This document shows, piece by piece, positions 1 through 20,629 of a stretch of 64,000 nt of DNA. Under the pieces are notes generated by a model. It saw nothing but the letters and a program-made list of their open reading frames with translations, did no database searches and was not told the DNA's origin. Within the stretch, counting starts at the first letter, position 1. Each line of letters opens with the position of its first letter. The DNA comes from Harmothoe impar (Eukaryota > Annelida > Polychaeta > Phyllodocida > Polynoidae). Both the position numbers and the translations under genes were made by a program. The stretch is taken from assembly GCA_947462335.1 (NCBI GenBank), contig OX381710.1, positions 26,877,772 through 26,941,771 on the forward strand. The letters run 5' to 3'.

Positions 1-114
1 AATATCAGTTCCTGTAATAGCTCAATTTCGAAAGATTATGGCAGTATCTATACATGTAATAAGTACATATGTACTTCCGCGCTTAATTCTGACTTTTATT
101 TTCTTCTTCCACAG

Positions 115-254
115 GAGTGGTTGGTGCGACCCAGATGAACGCACACAGTTCTCGGTCACACGCCATCTTTACAGTCACCATAGAATGCAGCGAGAAGGGG
201 CCCGACAACAAACAGCATGTCCGTGTGGGCAAACTGCACCTTGTAGATTTAGCG
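115..254 (+). CDS. KIF3A: KIF3A exon (motor domain, switch I)
   Basis: First visible coding exon of a kinesin-II motor subunit, which acts with KIF3B/C and KAP3 in plus-end transport along microtubules, including anterograde intraflagellar transport. The exon follows a pyrimidine-rich acceptor (AG at 113-114) and ends at a GTGAGT donor. Two bases complete a split codon, then 46 codons follow. It carries the switch I motif HSSRSHAIF and the start of switch II (KLHLVDLA). The KIF3A call rests on near-identity of the whole exon series to the KIF3A family as I know it, especially the ECSEKG stretch here and the tail. The N-terminal motor half, including the P-loop, must lie upstream of this window. 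Confidence 0.95.
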
Positions 255-968
255 GTGAGTGTCATCTACCAGTAGATCCATATTATATCTACTAAAGGCC
301 CAATGATATCATGATCATCTGTTTGACAACCCTCTGAGATGGCTCAAGATTCTCACAGGAAACATACATGTAATTGACTCAGGATTCATACCCTGAGGCA
401 TATACAACGCCTGGCTTTTTCTTTAAGACGTTTTTTAGCCATTTTAAAATGCTTATTACTCAGTTTCTATTTTAGTTAGAAAAAATATAATAAAATAAAG
501 GAATGGGCAACATCGGGGGACAAATATTTCCTTTAAATAGTAAATGAATATCTCTTTTCTTCTACTCATAAATCAACTCTTGATGCGGGTTTCAACTCTT
601 GAAAATCGCAGTGTGAACCGTGACCTTGCTTGAATAAAAAATCTTACAATCTTACAATCTTACAACTGCGATCTTTGCATATTTTTTCTCTCTTTTCTTT
701 AAACACTTAAGTACTGTTAAATGACTACCCTCTAAATGAACTCTCCATAAGCTGCAAGGTTAAAAAAAAATTGGAGCTGATAGAAATGCTGTTCTCACCA
801 AAGAAGTAGCACATTTCTATCTTTCTGGCATAAATCTACCATCTAACATATTAAAATGCCATCCAACTAAGCTGAAATGCTCTCTATATTATTTAAATCA
901 CTTAAATGAACTTCATATAATACCGTGTACATACCAAAAACAAGGATCACTTTTACTTACAATATGGA

Positions 969-1562
969 CATGGGAGAAACCTTTTCATTCAGTGTGTGTT
1001 GGACATAGACGTGAGAGGACAAAAGACATAGATAGCCAAGATCGGGGGATATAAAAATTTGAATTTGGGCTCAAGTACCCCCCCAAAAAAAAGTCAGTGT
1101 TCAAATCTTTTGTGAGTATACCCTTTTTTTGCGCGACTTGCCTCACTCGGTGTGACTTTCTTAGGGCACCTGCGTCATGCGACCTATAGGTTGTGTGGTG
1201 CAGGTAGTTGTTAGTTCCTGATATGCTATACTTGTGACGCACAATTTGGGTATGCTATCCGAAACGGTGCAGCCAGGATATAATAGGGGGAGCCAGTCAG
1301 GAATCCTGGAGAGAACCTGGTATGGTGACCAATGGATGATATGGATAGTGGACTAGGGTAAACCAAAGGTGCTGAATCCATTTGTTATGTGTAGAATGAT
1401 ATCTAGGTCGGAACAAGGTCAATATCAAGGTCATAGGTCAGGTCTTTAAGGATCATATTAATACAAGAGTGCACCCTTTCTCTTTCTTACAATGACAAAT
1501 GATACATTTCCCTTCACACCTCTCCCTGACCCTGAGTCATCTGTGAGTTCACTCACACGCTC
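969..1562 (+). repeat. dispersed repeat, copy 1 (uninterrupted)
   Basis: This 0.6-kb stretch matches 34082-34607 plus 37367-37447 at high identity: the shared course runs from CATGGGAGAAA through GGGCTCAAGTACCC to GAGTTCACTCACAC. Copy 2 is broken by a 2.75-kb insertion; this copy shows the empty site. A 130-bp part (about 1310-1445) is also related to the arms of the inverted repeat at 52.5-53.0 kb. I see no target-site duplication and no coding, so the class is unknown. Confidence 0.85.
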
Positions 1563-1725
1563 AATCTTTAAATGAATGCTACGTCGATAGGGAAGTGTGT
1601 GCTCTCTGTGCTATCGGAGGATGGACAGATTGCGGCTAAATCAAACAAAAAGAGGCTATTATAAATCCCATTTCAGCATATCCAGCAGTCAGTCGTAGTT
1701 AGTAGGTAGTTAGTACAACATCATG

Positions 1726-1783
1726 CTGCCCCCTAGTGCTCATATAGTTTGGTATAGTTCTTGAAATAGCCACCAGGGGGTGG
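1726..1783. promoter_or_regulatory. pair of CTCF-like motifs, opposite strands
   Basis: CTGCCCCCTAGTGCT (1726-1740, minus-strand match) and CCACCAGGGGGTGG (1770-1783, plus-strand match) fit the bilaterian CTCF core CCASYAGRKGGCRS closely. They diverge and lie 30 bp apart. Binding is inferred from the motif only. Confidence 0.4.
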
Positions 1784-1896
1784 TAGTGTGTTTGGCGCAG
1801 TGCATGTACTATCTGTTCCACCAGGGATCTAGACCAGGGATCTAACCCCTGGTTCCACCTACGTAGTCATTTTTTTTTGTAGTATGGACATAGACA

Positions 1897-2348
1897 GTCC
1901 TGGGATTCCGCTAGGACTTGATTTCTACTAGCCAATTTGGCGAATTTGTATCAATTTTGATAAGCCAAATTGTATATCAATTAGCCAAACCTTCTTTTGC
2001 TGTAAAATGTACTCACATTTGTTTCTATGTATATTGGACATTATGTTAATATTTGACCATTGTATTAACAATGGGGGATTCATGTTGCTGCCCCTTTTAA
2101 TAACTAGCCACTATCTAACTTTTAAGGTCTCCATATCAGTATTTTTACAAAATAAAGGTCCTCTCTCAAAATAAATGTCGTGAGAATTGAGAATGGGGCT
2201 TTTTATTTAATGGGAGTTCACAGAAATGTTGAAATGCTTAGGACAAAACTATAATTAGCCAATTTGGCGATTTTTCAATGGGTAGCATTAGCCAAAATGA
2301 ACATTGATTCGCCATTGGCGATTTGGCGAGTGGCTAGCGGAATCCCAG
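1897..2348. mobile_element. MITE with CTGGGATTCCGCTAG inverted ends
   Basis: The termini carry CTGGGATTCCGCTAG in inverted orientation. Both flanks hold ATAGACA (1890-1896 and 2349-2355), a 7-bp candidate target-site duplication. The interior is non-coding with repeated AGCCAATTTGGCGA motifs near both ends. Length is 452 bp. The superfamily is not settled; 7-8 bp duplications fit hAT-like elements. Confidence 0.7.
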
Positions 2349-4059
2349 ATAGACATTTAGCATATTATTGATAAAAGTGTATCTATTAAACTAACAACAC
2401 TTGCATGAACCGAGCATGCATTGCCAGCAATAAAAGTTATATCGATTTGTGGTAATTATCATTATTGCTCAATGTATGTGATTCAAAATCAAATCTATTT
2501 GAATTGATTATTTGGTTTCATTATATATATGGTCTGTCAAAATGGTGCGTGCGTACGGGGGAGGGGGTTCTCCTATGCCCGAATGACATTTCAAGGTGTC
2601 AGCTTGCAACGGGCAAATAGCATAAAATGTGTGTGCGAGTACTCCATCTGGTGGGGTCAGGGGGCACTGCTAACTGGGGTAGGTGGAGAAGGGGGGAGGG
2701 AGCGGGGGTTGAGAAAGTGGGTGGTACTTGTGGGAGGTCATTAAAGTAATGACAACCTATTAAACCTTAATGGAAGCATGAGCATGCTGTAATGTTGATA
2801 CTTTACAATGTACTAACTGACGCCATAGTACATTCTGGTAACACTGAACTTAAGCTGACCAGAATCGTCTTAAGGGATATTCTAATAGGTTTGCAGTATT
2901 AATTAATGTTAACGAAGACGCAAAAAGGGGAAACGGGTGATGCATCACATGTCCCAGGTATATGCATTACAGTGCTTTATGATAGATTATATGCTGTACT
3001 GAATCATGCCCTTTTCAGAGAAGCTACGTTGTGTTTATGTATAAAGACTAAAGGCATATTTTCTGTATTACCCTAAGTTTTTCGATGATTTTCGATGGGA
3101 ATTTCCACAAGTCCAATAAGCAGTTGGAGAAAAGCCCAATCATTTTTTAAACACTATTACCGTATATACGGTAATGCTAAAGGAATACATCAATGCTTAT
3201 ACAAAGTTACATCATCCTCATCGCTACCCAAAACCGCAGTGAAAGACGTCCATTTATTTCTCTTTACTCCACACCCAAAACACTCTTTGAAATACCGGAT
3301 ATCCCGGCTATACTCGAACCACCCACACTCGTCCGCTTTGAGCTCACTCTGAAACAGTAGAAGGGTCTGCATAACCTCATCATTTTTTTAATGGCCTGGA
3401 ATTTTAAATGGTTTTGACCGAGATTTGTCGCCTCTTTTTTATAAGCTCACTGTCGCACCTTCCTTACTTTGCCACATGCGGAGAAATGAATCTCCTCCCC
3501 ACGGCCTGATATCTAGTTTTATACAAGACCCAGCGGTTTGTTTTTCTGATATCAGAAACCTGCGGCATACTGTGAGGTCTCTATTACATCGGCTACTGAT
3601 AACGTGACATTGTGTTGTCTTAACACCTGTGTTCTTATCTAGCCCAATTTCCACACCGCTGCCGGGCGCTGGTGTTAAAGATAACACCCTATATTTATGT
3701 GAGAGGATATCCTGTAACTATCTCAGCCCAAAAAAGTTGTAGGCGATATCTTACCCTATGTACATTCGAGAAAACTGGGAAAGAAGGAAGGAGAATAAAC
3801 ATTATGACAGCCATAGCGTAAAACAAACCTTTTTTTGTTTTGTAATTATAAATTAGAGAGAACCGTGTTAGATATATAGGCTTATTGTGTATAGAACAGA
3901 TACTTTATAACAAGGACAACTCTTTTCTATAATCTGTTTCTCCAATACCATCTATCCGTAGTACCGGTAGAAGTGTCCTGTGGTACCCTCACCCCCCCCC
4001 CCTCCACCCACCCTACAGCTATTTAATCCCAGAGCTCATATGTAAACTATTCCCATCCC

Positions 4060-4191
4060 GAGCTGCTCCCGGTACCTGTGCGGAGCTGCTCGTGGTTGCC
4101 TCAGGCCGCCAGGAGCTGCTCAGGGATGATGTTAATGGCTGGGAGCAGCTCCGAGTTGCTGAGAGCAGTTGGAGGTGGTGGCGAGCAGCTG
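4060..4191. repeat. cluster of GAGCWGCTC 9-mers
   Basis: Perfect GAGCTGCTC or GAGCAGCTC (reverse complements of each other) occurs at 4060, 4083, 4113 and 4143, with one-base variants between and after them. More copies lie at 9803-10287, 12302-12511, 17809 and 18598 in the next intron. The function is unknown. Confidence 0.7.
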
Positions 4192-5237
4192 CCGGCCGTC
4201 ACAGGGTTCAGTGTGTATCGGCCAGGTGTCGGCACACATCAAAGACACTCACCTGGGCGCGGCACAGGTGAGGGCGCCGTGCCCGGCAGTACCAGGAGCC
4301 CCCCCCCCCCCCCCACACACACACACACACTCACACCCCTCCTCTATCCAACTCATTCTGAGACTGACATCGACGGAGGAATCTCCTCTCTGGGGAATTC
4401 AAATCTCTTATTGAGGCATCACTCTCCAAACACATTCTCGGTCAACACTCAGATCCAGTTGCATTAATGATCATACATTAGCCGCCGGCGGCTAACTCAA
4501 AGCTGGTCGTATCGGCAAAGAGAGAATCCTCAGTCTGGTGGTGGCAGCTCTCACTACAGAATATATACCCCCCCCCCCCCCCCCCCCCACCTCCCCAGCA
4601 CATGGCTGACTGGATGCGTGCTGCTTCTGTCTGCCTGTTATCTGAGTACAGATTAAAGCAGGTTATATAGATAGATGTGCCATCCAATGGAAATATGAGT
4701 CAATACCCAGCATGTGTGGTAACAATTTAGTTGAAAATAGATCTGAACCCAAGAAGAGAGCAATGGTTTCTGCCGAGATGCTAAACCACTCAAACACACT
4801 TATAGTAGCACATGTACATACATGTATATTTAAGACTGAAGTTCACTTGCCCTAGTTTGCTCCATGTACGTTGCAATCAAATAAGAGTGTCGCTTGGTAT
4901 CATTTCGTTGAATATATGCTAGTATCTATATAAGTGTGGTTATTGGAAAGGGTTGAGGGCGTGTGTGTGTGTGGGGGGGGGGGGGGGGAGGGGGTCGGCC
5001 ATTCTCATCCAATTTGGAGGAATCCCCAAACGATTGTTTGGTCTAGAAATTCACCATGTCTTAATGTTGCAATTAATTATGTCCATCATATCCATCTTTA
5101 GATTTACATAAAATTCATTTAGGCACTAGACTTATCTGCTTTCAGTTACAGCTTCCCCCAAGAAGTAACAGCATAACGCAGAGTATCAAACATGTTCTTC
5201 ATGATGCTTCATACATCTTATGATTTTTCTCTTTTAG

Positions 5238-12756
<7,519 letters not shown>

Positions 12757-12918
12757 GAAATAGGAAATACCATATATTCATATACCTGTCCGTGGATAAA
12801 CGGTCTATCATTACTCAGTACACATGTCCATGGCTGCAGGCAGCGGGACTCACTGACCGGTGGTCACCATGCCGCAGCTGGGCACTGGCCATGGCTGCCC
12901 CCAGTGTACCTGAAGGCC

Positions 12919-13962
12919 ATGGCCAGTCTGATCATCATGGTGGGAGACGGCGGGCACGGCGGGCGCTGGTCGCTCACCCCGCGCTGGTCGGCCGCCGGCC
13001 ACTGGCTGGGCTTGGGGCGGCAGGGGGGTCAAAAGGAGCGGACCACGAGAGACGACACCACACGTCTCCGTCGCCGCCCCACCTCACTGAGTCCCGCCCC
13101 AACCCCAGCTTCCGGCCGCGCCGCCCACACATCCCTCTCACCTCCCCTCTGCCGCCGGAAGTCACCGGCCGACGATGTCGACCTGCGCGTGGTGCCGCCG
13201 CCGCGCAAGGCGCACACACTTCCGGTGGGGACGGCGGCGCCGACCAGTACGCGGTCCGGGCTGGGGACGCGCATCAAACAGTTCTTCCGGCACACAGTGC
13301 TGCGGCAGACACGGACCGCGCGCGTCTCTCCCCCACACCGACAAAAACCGCCACCAGATGGCGCCTCCATACAGGCAGAGACTACCGGAACCGGAACCGG
13401 AACCTCGTCGTCGGCACCGTCCACGCCGGACCTGCGCTGTCTGCACGAGCCGGTACGGACGCCGCTGCTGTCGTCCCCGGACCGGCGGCGGCTGTCGGGG
13501 GTGGCCTCGGACATCTCCAACATCTCCAGCACCGACTCGGCCGGGGCCCAGCCCTCCTCCGCCACCTCCTCCCTCTCCTCCATCTCCTCCCACACCTCCC
13601 GACAGTCGCGGCTCTCCCGCTATGACGCCTGTGTACACATCATCGTGGCAGCAGCAGCGGCGCCGGAAACGGAAGTCGCTGATCAAACACCCTCCACGTC
13701 GTCATCGTCATCACGACGAGAGACCAAACTCAAATCAAAAAGTCAAAGTCCGCTCCGGTCGCGACTACCGCGACTGATGTCGCTCAGTCCGCGACGTCGC
13801 GCCCCCAGTGAGAGTCGGGTACGGGAGGTACGGGGTACGTACCCCCACCACCAGGGGGACAGGGACTCCTCCAGGTTCAGGGAGTCGCCCTCCTCCAGTG
13901 GCACAGAGAGTCGCTCCAAGATCCCACGTCGGACGTTTCACAAACAGACTAAGAAGGACAAG
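12919..13962 (+). CDS. unrecognised Ser/Arg/Pro-rich ORF or exon inside KIF3A intron
   Basis: A CpG-rich island holds an open frame from 12757 to 13989 in one register. The first ATG, at 12919, sits in a strong Kozak context (GCCATGG). If translation runs from it to the candidate donor AAG|GTAAAC at 13962/13963 it encodes 348 residues. Codons in the second half end mostly in C or G. The product is low-complexity: Pro/Arg-rich start, GTGTGTSSS, then a Ser-rich segment (ASDISNISSTDS, SSATSSLSSISSHTS), then SPRRR and a basic end KIPRRTFHKQTKKDK. No folded domain, signal peptide or membrane segment is visible and I do not recognise the family. The donor is phase 0, the same phase as the next KIF3A exon at 23537. 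It may be a nested gene or an alternative 5' exon of KIF3A. Other frames here are also open because of GC bias, so the frame is likely rather than certain. Confidence 0.5.
13351..13364 (+). promoter_or_regulatory. CTCF-like motif within the nested ORF
   Basis: CCACCAGATGGCGC matches every position of the CTCF core consensus CCASYAGRKGGCRS. It overlaps the coding frame of the nested ORF. Motif evidence only. Confidence 0.35.
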
Positions 13963-16900
13963 GTAAACAGTCTATGTAGGCTCGTATAGGGCCTGTATAG
14001 AAACACGTGTACACAATGGTATAGGATGACTACTGTTAAACATAGCTGGTGCCTGTCGTTTTAATATGGGAGGAGGGGCTCAGAAAAAAAAAACGTTTAG
14101 TGGCTTCATGGTTGGACCTAGTCGTTTTTTTATCAATGGAAATAAATGAGGAAATATTTCATGATTAAAAAAGGAGGAGAACATGGCCTTGTCATCCTAG
14201 GTGACCTAGTCTAGTTTCCTGTGAGCTAGTGACGAAAGGTGCTTACCGCGAAATCATCCCCGGCCCTTTTTTAAACTGTGTCAGGTATTTCTGACTTCCT
14301 CTTGCATTACTCAACCCATGTCTGTCCCAGTCCCTTAATTCCATGCCCCCCTGCCTCTGTCTCTGACACCTCCTCGGCCCACTCCATTGCCCAATCCCTC
14401 CCTCTTACACCCCGACCCTCTGCATCCTCGTTGCCATCGTCTTTATGCTATTTTTTCTTTCAAAAATAGAATTAAATATACATCATTACGATACTTTTTA
14501 CGTCGTAATGTACACGAATACAGCACGTGTCGATATCAACCACAACTTTCCCCAACCCATGCCACCATTTACCCCCCTTTTCCCACGCTATCTATAGGCT
14601 GGGTGTTCCCTGTAGACCTTTTTCCTGGCTGAGCATCTAATAGAGCTTTATAGTAGACGACCCCAGAATGAAGCCATGACGAATCAGGATGTGAACAAGA
14701 CAGATCCCCTTCTTGTGTTGGCGGCGAGGCTGGTCTCTCCACAGTAGCGGCAGTGCACTTTTTAACTCGTGTTTTGTCTATGTGTGAGTAAGCCGACCCC
14801 TCCTGGCCGCCGCAACGTGTTTACGTGGCCATGCACTGGTCGGCGCCTGAATCTACAACCTGGAGGTGGTGTCGGTACCTACAGGAGAGCTTAATGCTTA
14901 GGATCATACGTGTATCACATTCAGGTACTGAGGTCGGTCGTATTCTGGAACGGAGGGATTTTCAGATTATTTTCTCTATTTACATTTTATGTCTTTATAT
15001 TTTGTCTTTCTCTGTTCTGTTATTATTGTAGAGGTAGGGGCGGGGAGGAACTGGTGGCTTCATTGTCTTGTGTGCACATGGTTTGCTATGGCTCTCAGAA
15101 AACTAGACTGAATGACGTGAAGACTGAATTGCATGCAAGGAGAATCTTTTGGTGCAGGTAGTGGATTCCAACATGAACCCTGTGATAGTTCAAATTGACG
15201 AAATTAAACCCAGAACCATCTCCTCGTGCTGCATAACCTTTGGAAATTCGTATCAAATTATATTAATTCCTCCTAGAAAATTGATTAATTTTATTGACTA
15301 GCGAAATGCATCTGTGGCTATGATACCGTTGAGCGGCCCTTGCTGTACTGTAGCTGGATATGTATAAGTATGAAGATGTGAGTCGACTGGAGGAGAATGT
15401 GGTGGTGAGGACTGGAGGTGCAGTAACAAGCTATGAATGGGAACATGGTTGTACATTGACGCACCCCCAGTAGGGTGGCACCAGATGTGGTGCAGAGAGG
15501 TGGGAGATAATCCCCATGTGAGTCTCTCACCAGTAGCACCTGGAGGAGGATGAGCAGGACCTGGGGAGGTGGGGAGGGAGGCGTTATGGAGGTGATATGG
15601 TTAGACAGGTGTAGGTTGGAACAGGTATGCATGTTCATCCTGAGTAGTGGCAAGAAGAACCATACCCTACTGCTGCTGCTGCAGAGATAGCTCTATCACC
15701 ACCCTGCAAGCATTCCCTGCACATAAACCGTGACTCCACCAGAACAAAAATGGTTTCTATCACCCAACTTCCTCAATTCTCTCCAGACGTTTTTAAATGT
15801 TCACGATCTTAGAAATGATAAACATGTAATATATCAATCAATTTGGTGATATACATGTTCGTATTATATAAATGTATGCAATTGATTTGTAGTTCCTAGC
15901 CAGTGTTAGTAATCTATGAACCTGTTTCCAGTCTGGAGAGAATTAAGACCAGACCCGTGTTACGTTAGGAGGGCGTGTAAGTGTTTATGTTGTGGTCTGG
16001 CCCACTCATACCATCAGGCATACCATAGGGAAAGCTCTGTTACGGAATATCAGTAGGTGTGTTTGCAGGTACATGTATACATACAGATTTATGAGGAATA
16101 AGTGGAATTCAATATTGTGGACTGGTGGAGACAAACACACGTTAGAGTACGTAATGGATTGCACGAGGCTTGAAGAATTTGTTTTCGGAAGTTTGAAGGG
16201 ATTGTTTAATAGCACTCCACGTACTGAGGATAGGCTCATGTGGATAGGACTATATATTCCACATGGTTAGCTGAATATTAGGGCTTTATATACACAATAG
16301 TTTACTTTAAAATCAAAAGTTCTGAAAATGAGACCGGCTATAATTTATATTTGTGTCGCAGAGAGGGAGTTTTAAAGGAGACATTATGCGGGTAGCCAAG
16401 ATAAAGAAAAAAACGCATCTATAAAAGGATCAAGAGAAAAGAGCATTGTAGGGGCAGTCAAGAGAAAGAAAGTGAGCCACAATCAAGGGTTAAAAAGGGA
16501 CAGAGGTAGCCGTGCAGAGAAAGGAGAAAACATTGAAAGTAACATGTAGGCAGCCAAGGGAAGGAAAGGAATGGGCAGCAATAAAAGACGATTAGCAATA
16601 GAGAGGGATACAAACACTCACATGGCATACTTCTGTGTTGGATCTCTCATGTCCTTCCAAAGTCAATACAGTTGGGAGGTTGGAGATGTGGTCATCGCCG
16701 GCCACTATAACGTTGTTAGGAGGGTCTGTAAACAGACGGACGGGTCTTGTGGCCATCGGTATGTGGGAACTAAACCACCCATGTCTACCACTTACCCTAG
16801 TTATCGTGACACACCTATACAAGCCCTACCTGACCTGTTTTATATCCCAAAGCCATAGCCGCTGTCCCTCATTGCTCAATACAATGGTGAAGACATGGAA

Positions 16901-19519
16901 TAGTTCACTCAATTGGTTTTCAATCTAAGACGCCAAGTATATTTGCCTCCCATTACTTGTATCTCTCGATTACAGACAAGCATAATTATACTGAAGATTT
17001 GGTCAATTTTTAGAAAGAAGTTGTACGTATTTTTCGTGTATTTTTGTTGTTGTCATTTTACAGTCATTATACTTAGTCAAATCAGCAACCCTTTTGTTTT
17101 CCCTTTTATACAAACCAAAGGAAATTGCCATCCTGCTATGATCTGGATGCGAAGCCTAATTACATGTATACCATAGCTATCTACAATGCACTGCACTCTG
17201 CTACACGTGACAAAGACCTACAGACAGAGGTCTGTTTTGTAAAGACACTAACATCTCCACCAGGAAATGGACCTGAGGAGAGAATCCACCCATATTATTT
17301 CCCTGTTCACCCATAAAACAGAAAAGGACAGAATGTCATTTCTATGGTAGGATGGGTTAGCCTTTTGAGTAGGTTCTTAAACATCTTTATTTAGTCTTGT
17401 GAAGTAGTGAGTTGTGCGTTTTGTGTATTTGTAAAGTTGGCCAGTGGCGCTCCCTGTCGGCTCTATGTCCCTTGTTTTTGTTTACCTAGCCGCTTGTTGC
17501 TCAGTTTAACCTTGTTTTACACCAAACACTTGCTTGTTTTTTTTTCTTTTCTGGTGGGTGTCTTTTCCTCATTCCAACCTAGTTGAACCGACTATGGTGT
17601 CTGAGGTTTTACAACCTAAGTCCTAACTGCTCACTTTAACTCCTTTCTATTGTTTAATAGAGTATCTACATTGTTTTGCCATGATTGATTTCATAGTTGA
17701 AAGGCTTTCATCACGAGTGTACCTTCCCATTTGGGTGCTCTTCTCACCTAGCCCTTCATGTGAACTTATATGGGAATGTGCATTGCTTGAAGCTAAGCTG
17801 TATGGTCTGAGCTGCTCATGAGATGGACGATGTGCCTGGTCGATAAGGACAGCATTGGATCTGTTTCATTTAATTGCAGTTTTTATAACTTGAATAATTT
17901 ACCTAGATCAGAGACTAACATGGATTACATTTAGTAGGGGGCATTGCTTATGCTGGTACCAATGATTTCAAGGGACGCAGGTTATTTGAATGTAGCAAAA
18001 CATTATTTATATGAATGGTTGTTTTCCTAAGTCAAGCTATGCTATAAAATGAATCACTTTGACCGCATAGGTAACATTAGATGATCAGAATGGGAAGGAA
18101 ATGGATACACTTATGATAAGAACCCTATGCTTATCGCCCATACACATCGGAAAGAAAAAAAACATATAGACAGGCGCACATAATATACTAGTACTGTACA
18201 CGCCAAACCCACTTGTACAAACGCCCACAAAGACACACGGTATCAGCAGAGAGATAAGACAGTCGGCAGTATAGCTGCTGTCCATCATTAGTGTAGCCCA
18301 ATATAAAGGGTGTGGAGCATTTGGTGACCGCCAGGGCAACCTAGTAACCCATTACCATGGCTGAGGGGTAGGCGTGCCAAGTGACGGTCTAACCCGAGCC
18401 TAAACTGAGCCTGTGCCGCTGCTGCACCTGCCGCACCTGTGGCCGGGGCCTGGGTGTGATGTACGAGGTAGGGGGTGGGGTACACAGGGACTGGAGGAGG
18501 GACCTGATGAATGGTCCCCTGGCAGCCAGCCACTTACCTGTCGGCGGCCTGTTTAGTACAGGTGGTACCAACCAGGTGGCGCCAGTGGTGACCACATGAG
18601 CAGCTCGCGAGTAGTTTATTGGAGGGGCAGGGGGGGGGGGGGCAGTGAGTGAAATCACAATTGATAAGAAAAACTGTCTGGATGTATTTCTCTTAATGAA
18701 AATGCCCTGTTTACCCTGCATACAAATGTATTGGGACTTGTGCGCAAAGATATGACAATGCAATGTAGCCAGAGTTATGAAAAGTCATAAAAACCTACTG
18801 TATGATATTATCGTCGAGTAATATCAACTGCGAAATGGAGTCTCAATTAGTGAAAATACAGGATATTGGCCGACAGTGATTGTTCGTTGCACGCAGAGAT
18901 TCTCCTACGTTTCTATACAATTCTATACAATATAAGCATGCATACACGGCATCATGCTTTAAAGCTGATGCTTGCACCAGGGTAGAGTGCCCCCCACAGC
19001 CCCTCAAATGCAGGTTTGCTTCCTACGCCTCTGCAGCCCATTTACAGTATCGAGACTTCCAGGTCACATGGAAGTAAATGGCGCCATCTATTCTGGTCTG
19101 CATTGAAGGGAGTTCTGGCTGCTGATTGGGTTATATTTCAGATGAAACAAAAATGGCTAAAATTGTGAAAAAATTCACAGGTGTTCCCAAGTACCCTCTA
19201 GATAGAATAGTACATGTAGTTTTATGCTATGTAAAGGGTTGGGGAATTTCTGGGGCATGCAAAAACTGATGTGGCCAAAGGTCGATTTTAGGCCCAAAAC
19301 AGGGCTAAATGGAACTACCTATACATAAAAGTGACTTTCTTGAGATTTTCACGGTCAACTTGTTTATTGAGGCTGAAACATTGTGTGTGAGGGATTGTTT
19401 AACTAGACTAGGGCTAAGACTATGGCCAAAAAAAAATTGTTATTGGCTGATTTTGTGTATTATGCTATATAGAAACATAGAGGAATAATAATTGCTTCCT
19501 CGTGACCTCCATCATATGC

Positions 19520-19660
19520 TGTTTCTTGGACCACAGCTGCGCACGCAGTCCGGTCGTTTACTTCCGGTTGTCGGGAGACGACATTCCCGTTGTAATGAGG
19601 CGGCGGTCCGCTAGGCGGCAGTAGGTGTTCACGTCCACATTCCCTACGTCACCGTCAGAC
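19520..19660. promoter_or_regulatory. CpG-rich, ETS-motif patch
   Basis: A short GC-rich island in AT-rich intron with ACTTCCGGTTG (ETS/GABP-type site), GCTGCGCACGCAG and GGCGGCGGTCCGC. Such combinations are typical of TATA-less promoters. No transcript start can be seen from sequence alone. Confidence 0.3.
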
Positions 19661-20629
19661 CTTCACTGGTTTCCAATGTCCACCCCAACCCCAGCAGCAC
19701 CAAAGTAGCTGGGTACAAGTAGTTAGCTGGCCAACTGGCTAACTAGCCGCCGTCTAAGGTCACTGATAGGGCAGTCACTCGGCTACTGGAGTTAAACGAC
19801 TCAGATAAACAGTTGTCTAGTTGGAATTGCCTTCCTGGTGTAGTTGGCGATCCTGCAAGTAGGGTAGGGGTTGTGTGTGTGGGGGGGGGGGGGGGGGTTA
19901 GTCCAGGGTCCAGGCACATTGGCGCAATATATACATGGTCAGCCGAAGTCTTACATGCATCTTTGGGACCAATATTTGGGACCAGACAGCTCCAGTTGTG
20001 TATACATGTACATAAGCCGGAGAAATTTGCTTTCAAAGACCTTTTATATTGACCAAATATTGACAAAATACCATAAGACAACCTATATATATATATCACA
20101 AGATATATATCAAGGCGTCAACAGCAGCAAAGAGTTAACTGAAAATAAAAAGTAGAATTTGCATTCAATGGTACATCTCTTTCAGTTTTCACAGGACCCG
20201 GCTACATTCATTCTCAATAAAGTCTTATACAGAATCATCTCTATCCACCTCTATGGCATGCATCTTTGTAAATACCTAGTTAGAGTACTTAGAGATGAGC
20301 TAAGCCTCTGGACCTGGCCGACGCGGGTGTAAAAGTTTACACGTGTCAAACCTCTGTGAAATTAAGATGTTTGACGTCTAGTTGACATGGACTTCCGGCA
20401 GCGTCCATCAGAGACCGGATGTGCACCCAACTGGAAGCTGTAGCCTGCCTTGCCTGCTGGGAAGGTGATGTATGACCCCAGCTGTGGGGGTCAAGTGGCC
20501 AGTCCAGAGGTGAGAGGTCAGGGTCAAAGCTGCATGTAGGCTGTAGTAAGGTCTTAGTCAGGTCTGCTAAACGTCGTGTGGCGAGCAGACGACACCTGGA
20601 AGACTCCCGCCATTAACATGCTGCATGTT

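Larger units (their letters stand above)
255..5237 (+). other. KIF3A intron with repeats
   Basis: About 5 kb between two motor-domain exons. It contains one copy of a dispersed repeat (969-1562), two CTCF-like motifs (1726-1783), a MITE (1897-2348), and from 4060 a cluster of GAGCWGCTC 9-mers. Long poly-C and poly-G runs lie near 4301, 4567 and 4975. I see no supported coding in the remainder; the short ORFs have no protein-like composition. Confidence 0.8.

Noticed and set aside
18288..18763. Minus-strand Pro/Ala-rich frames next to a GTAAGT donor
   Set aside because: Composition is suggestive but I could not assemble two compatible exons, so no gene is claimed.
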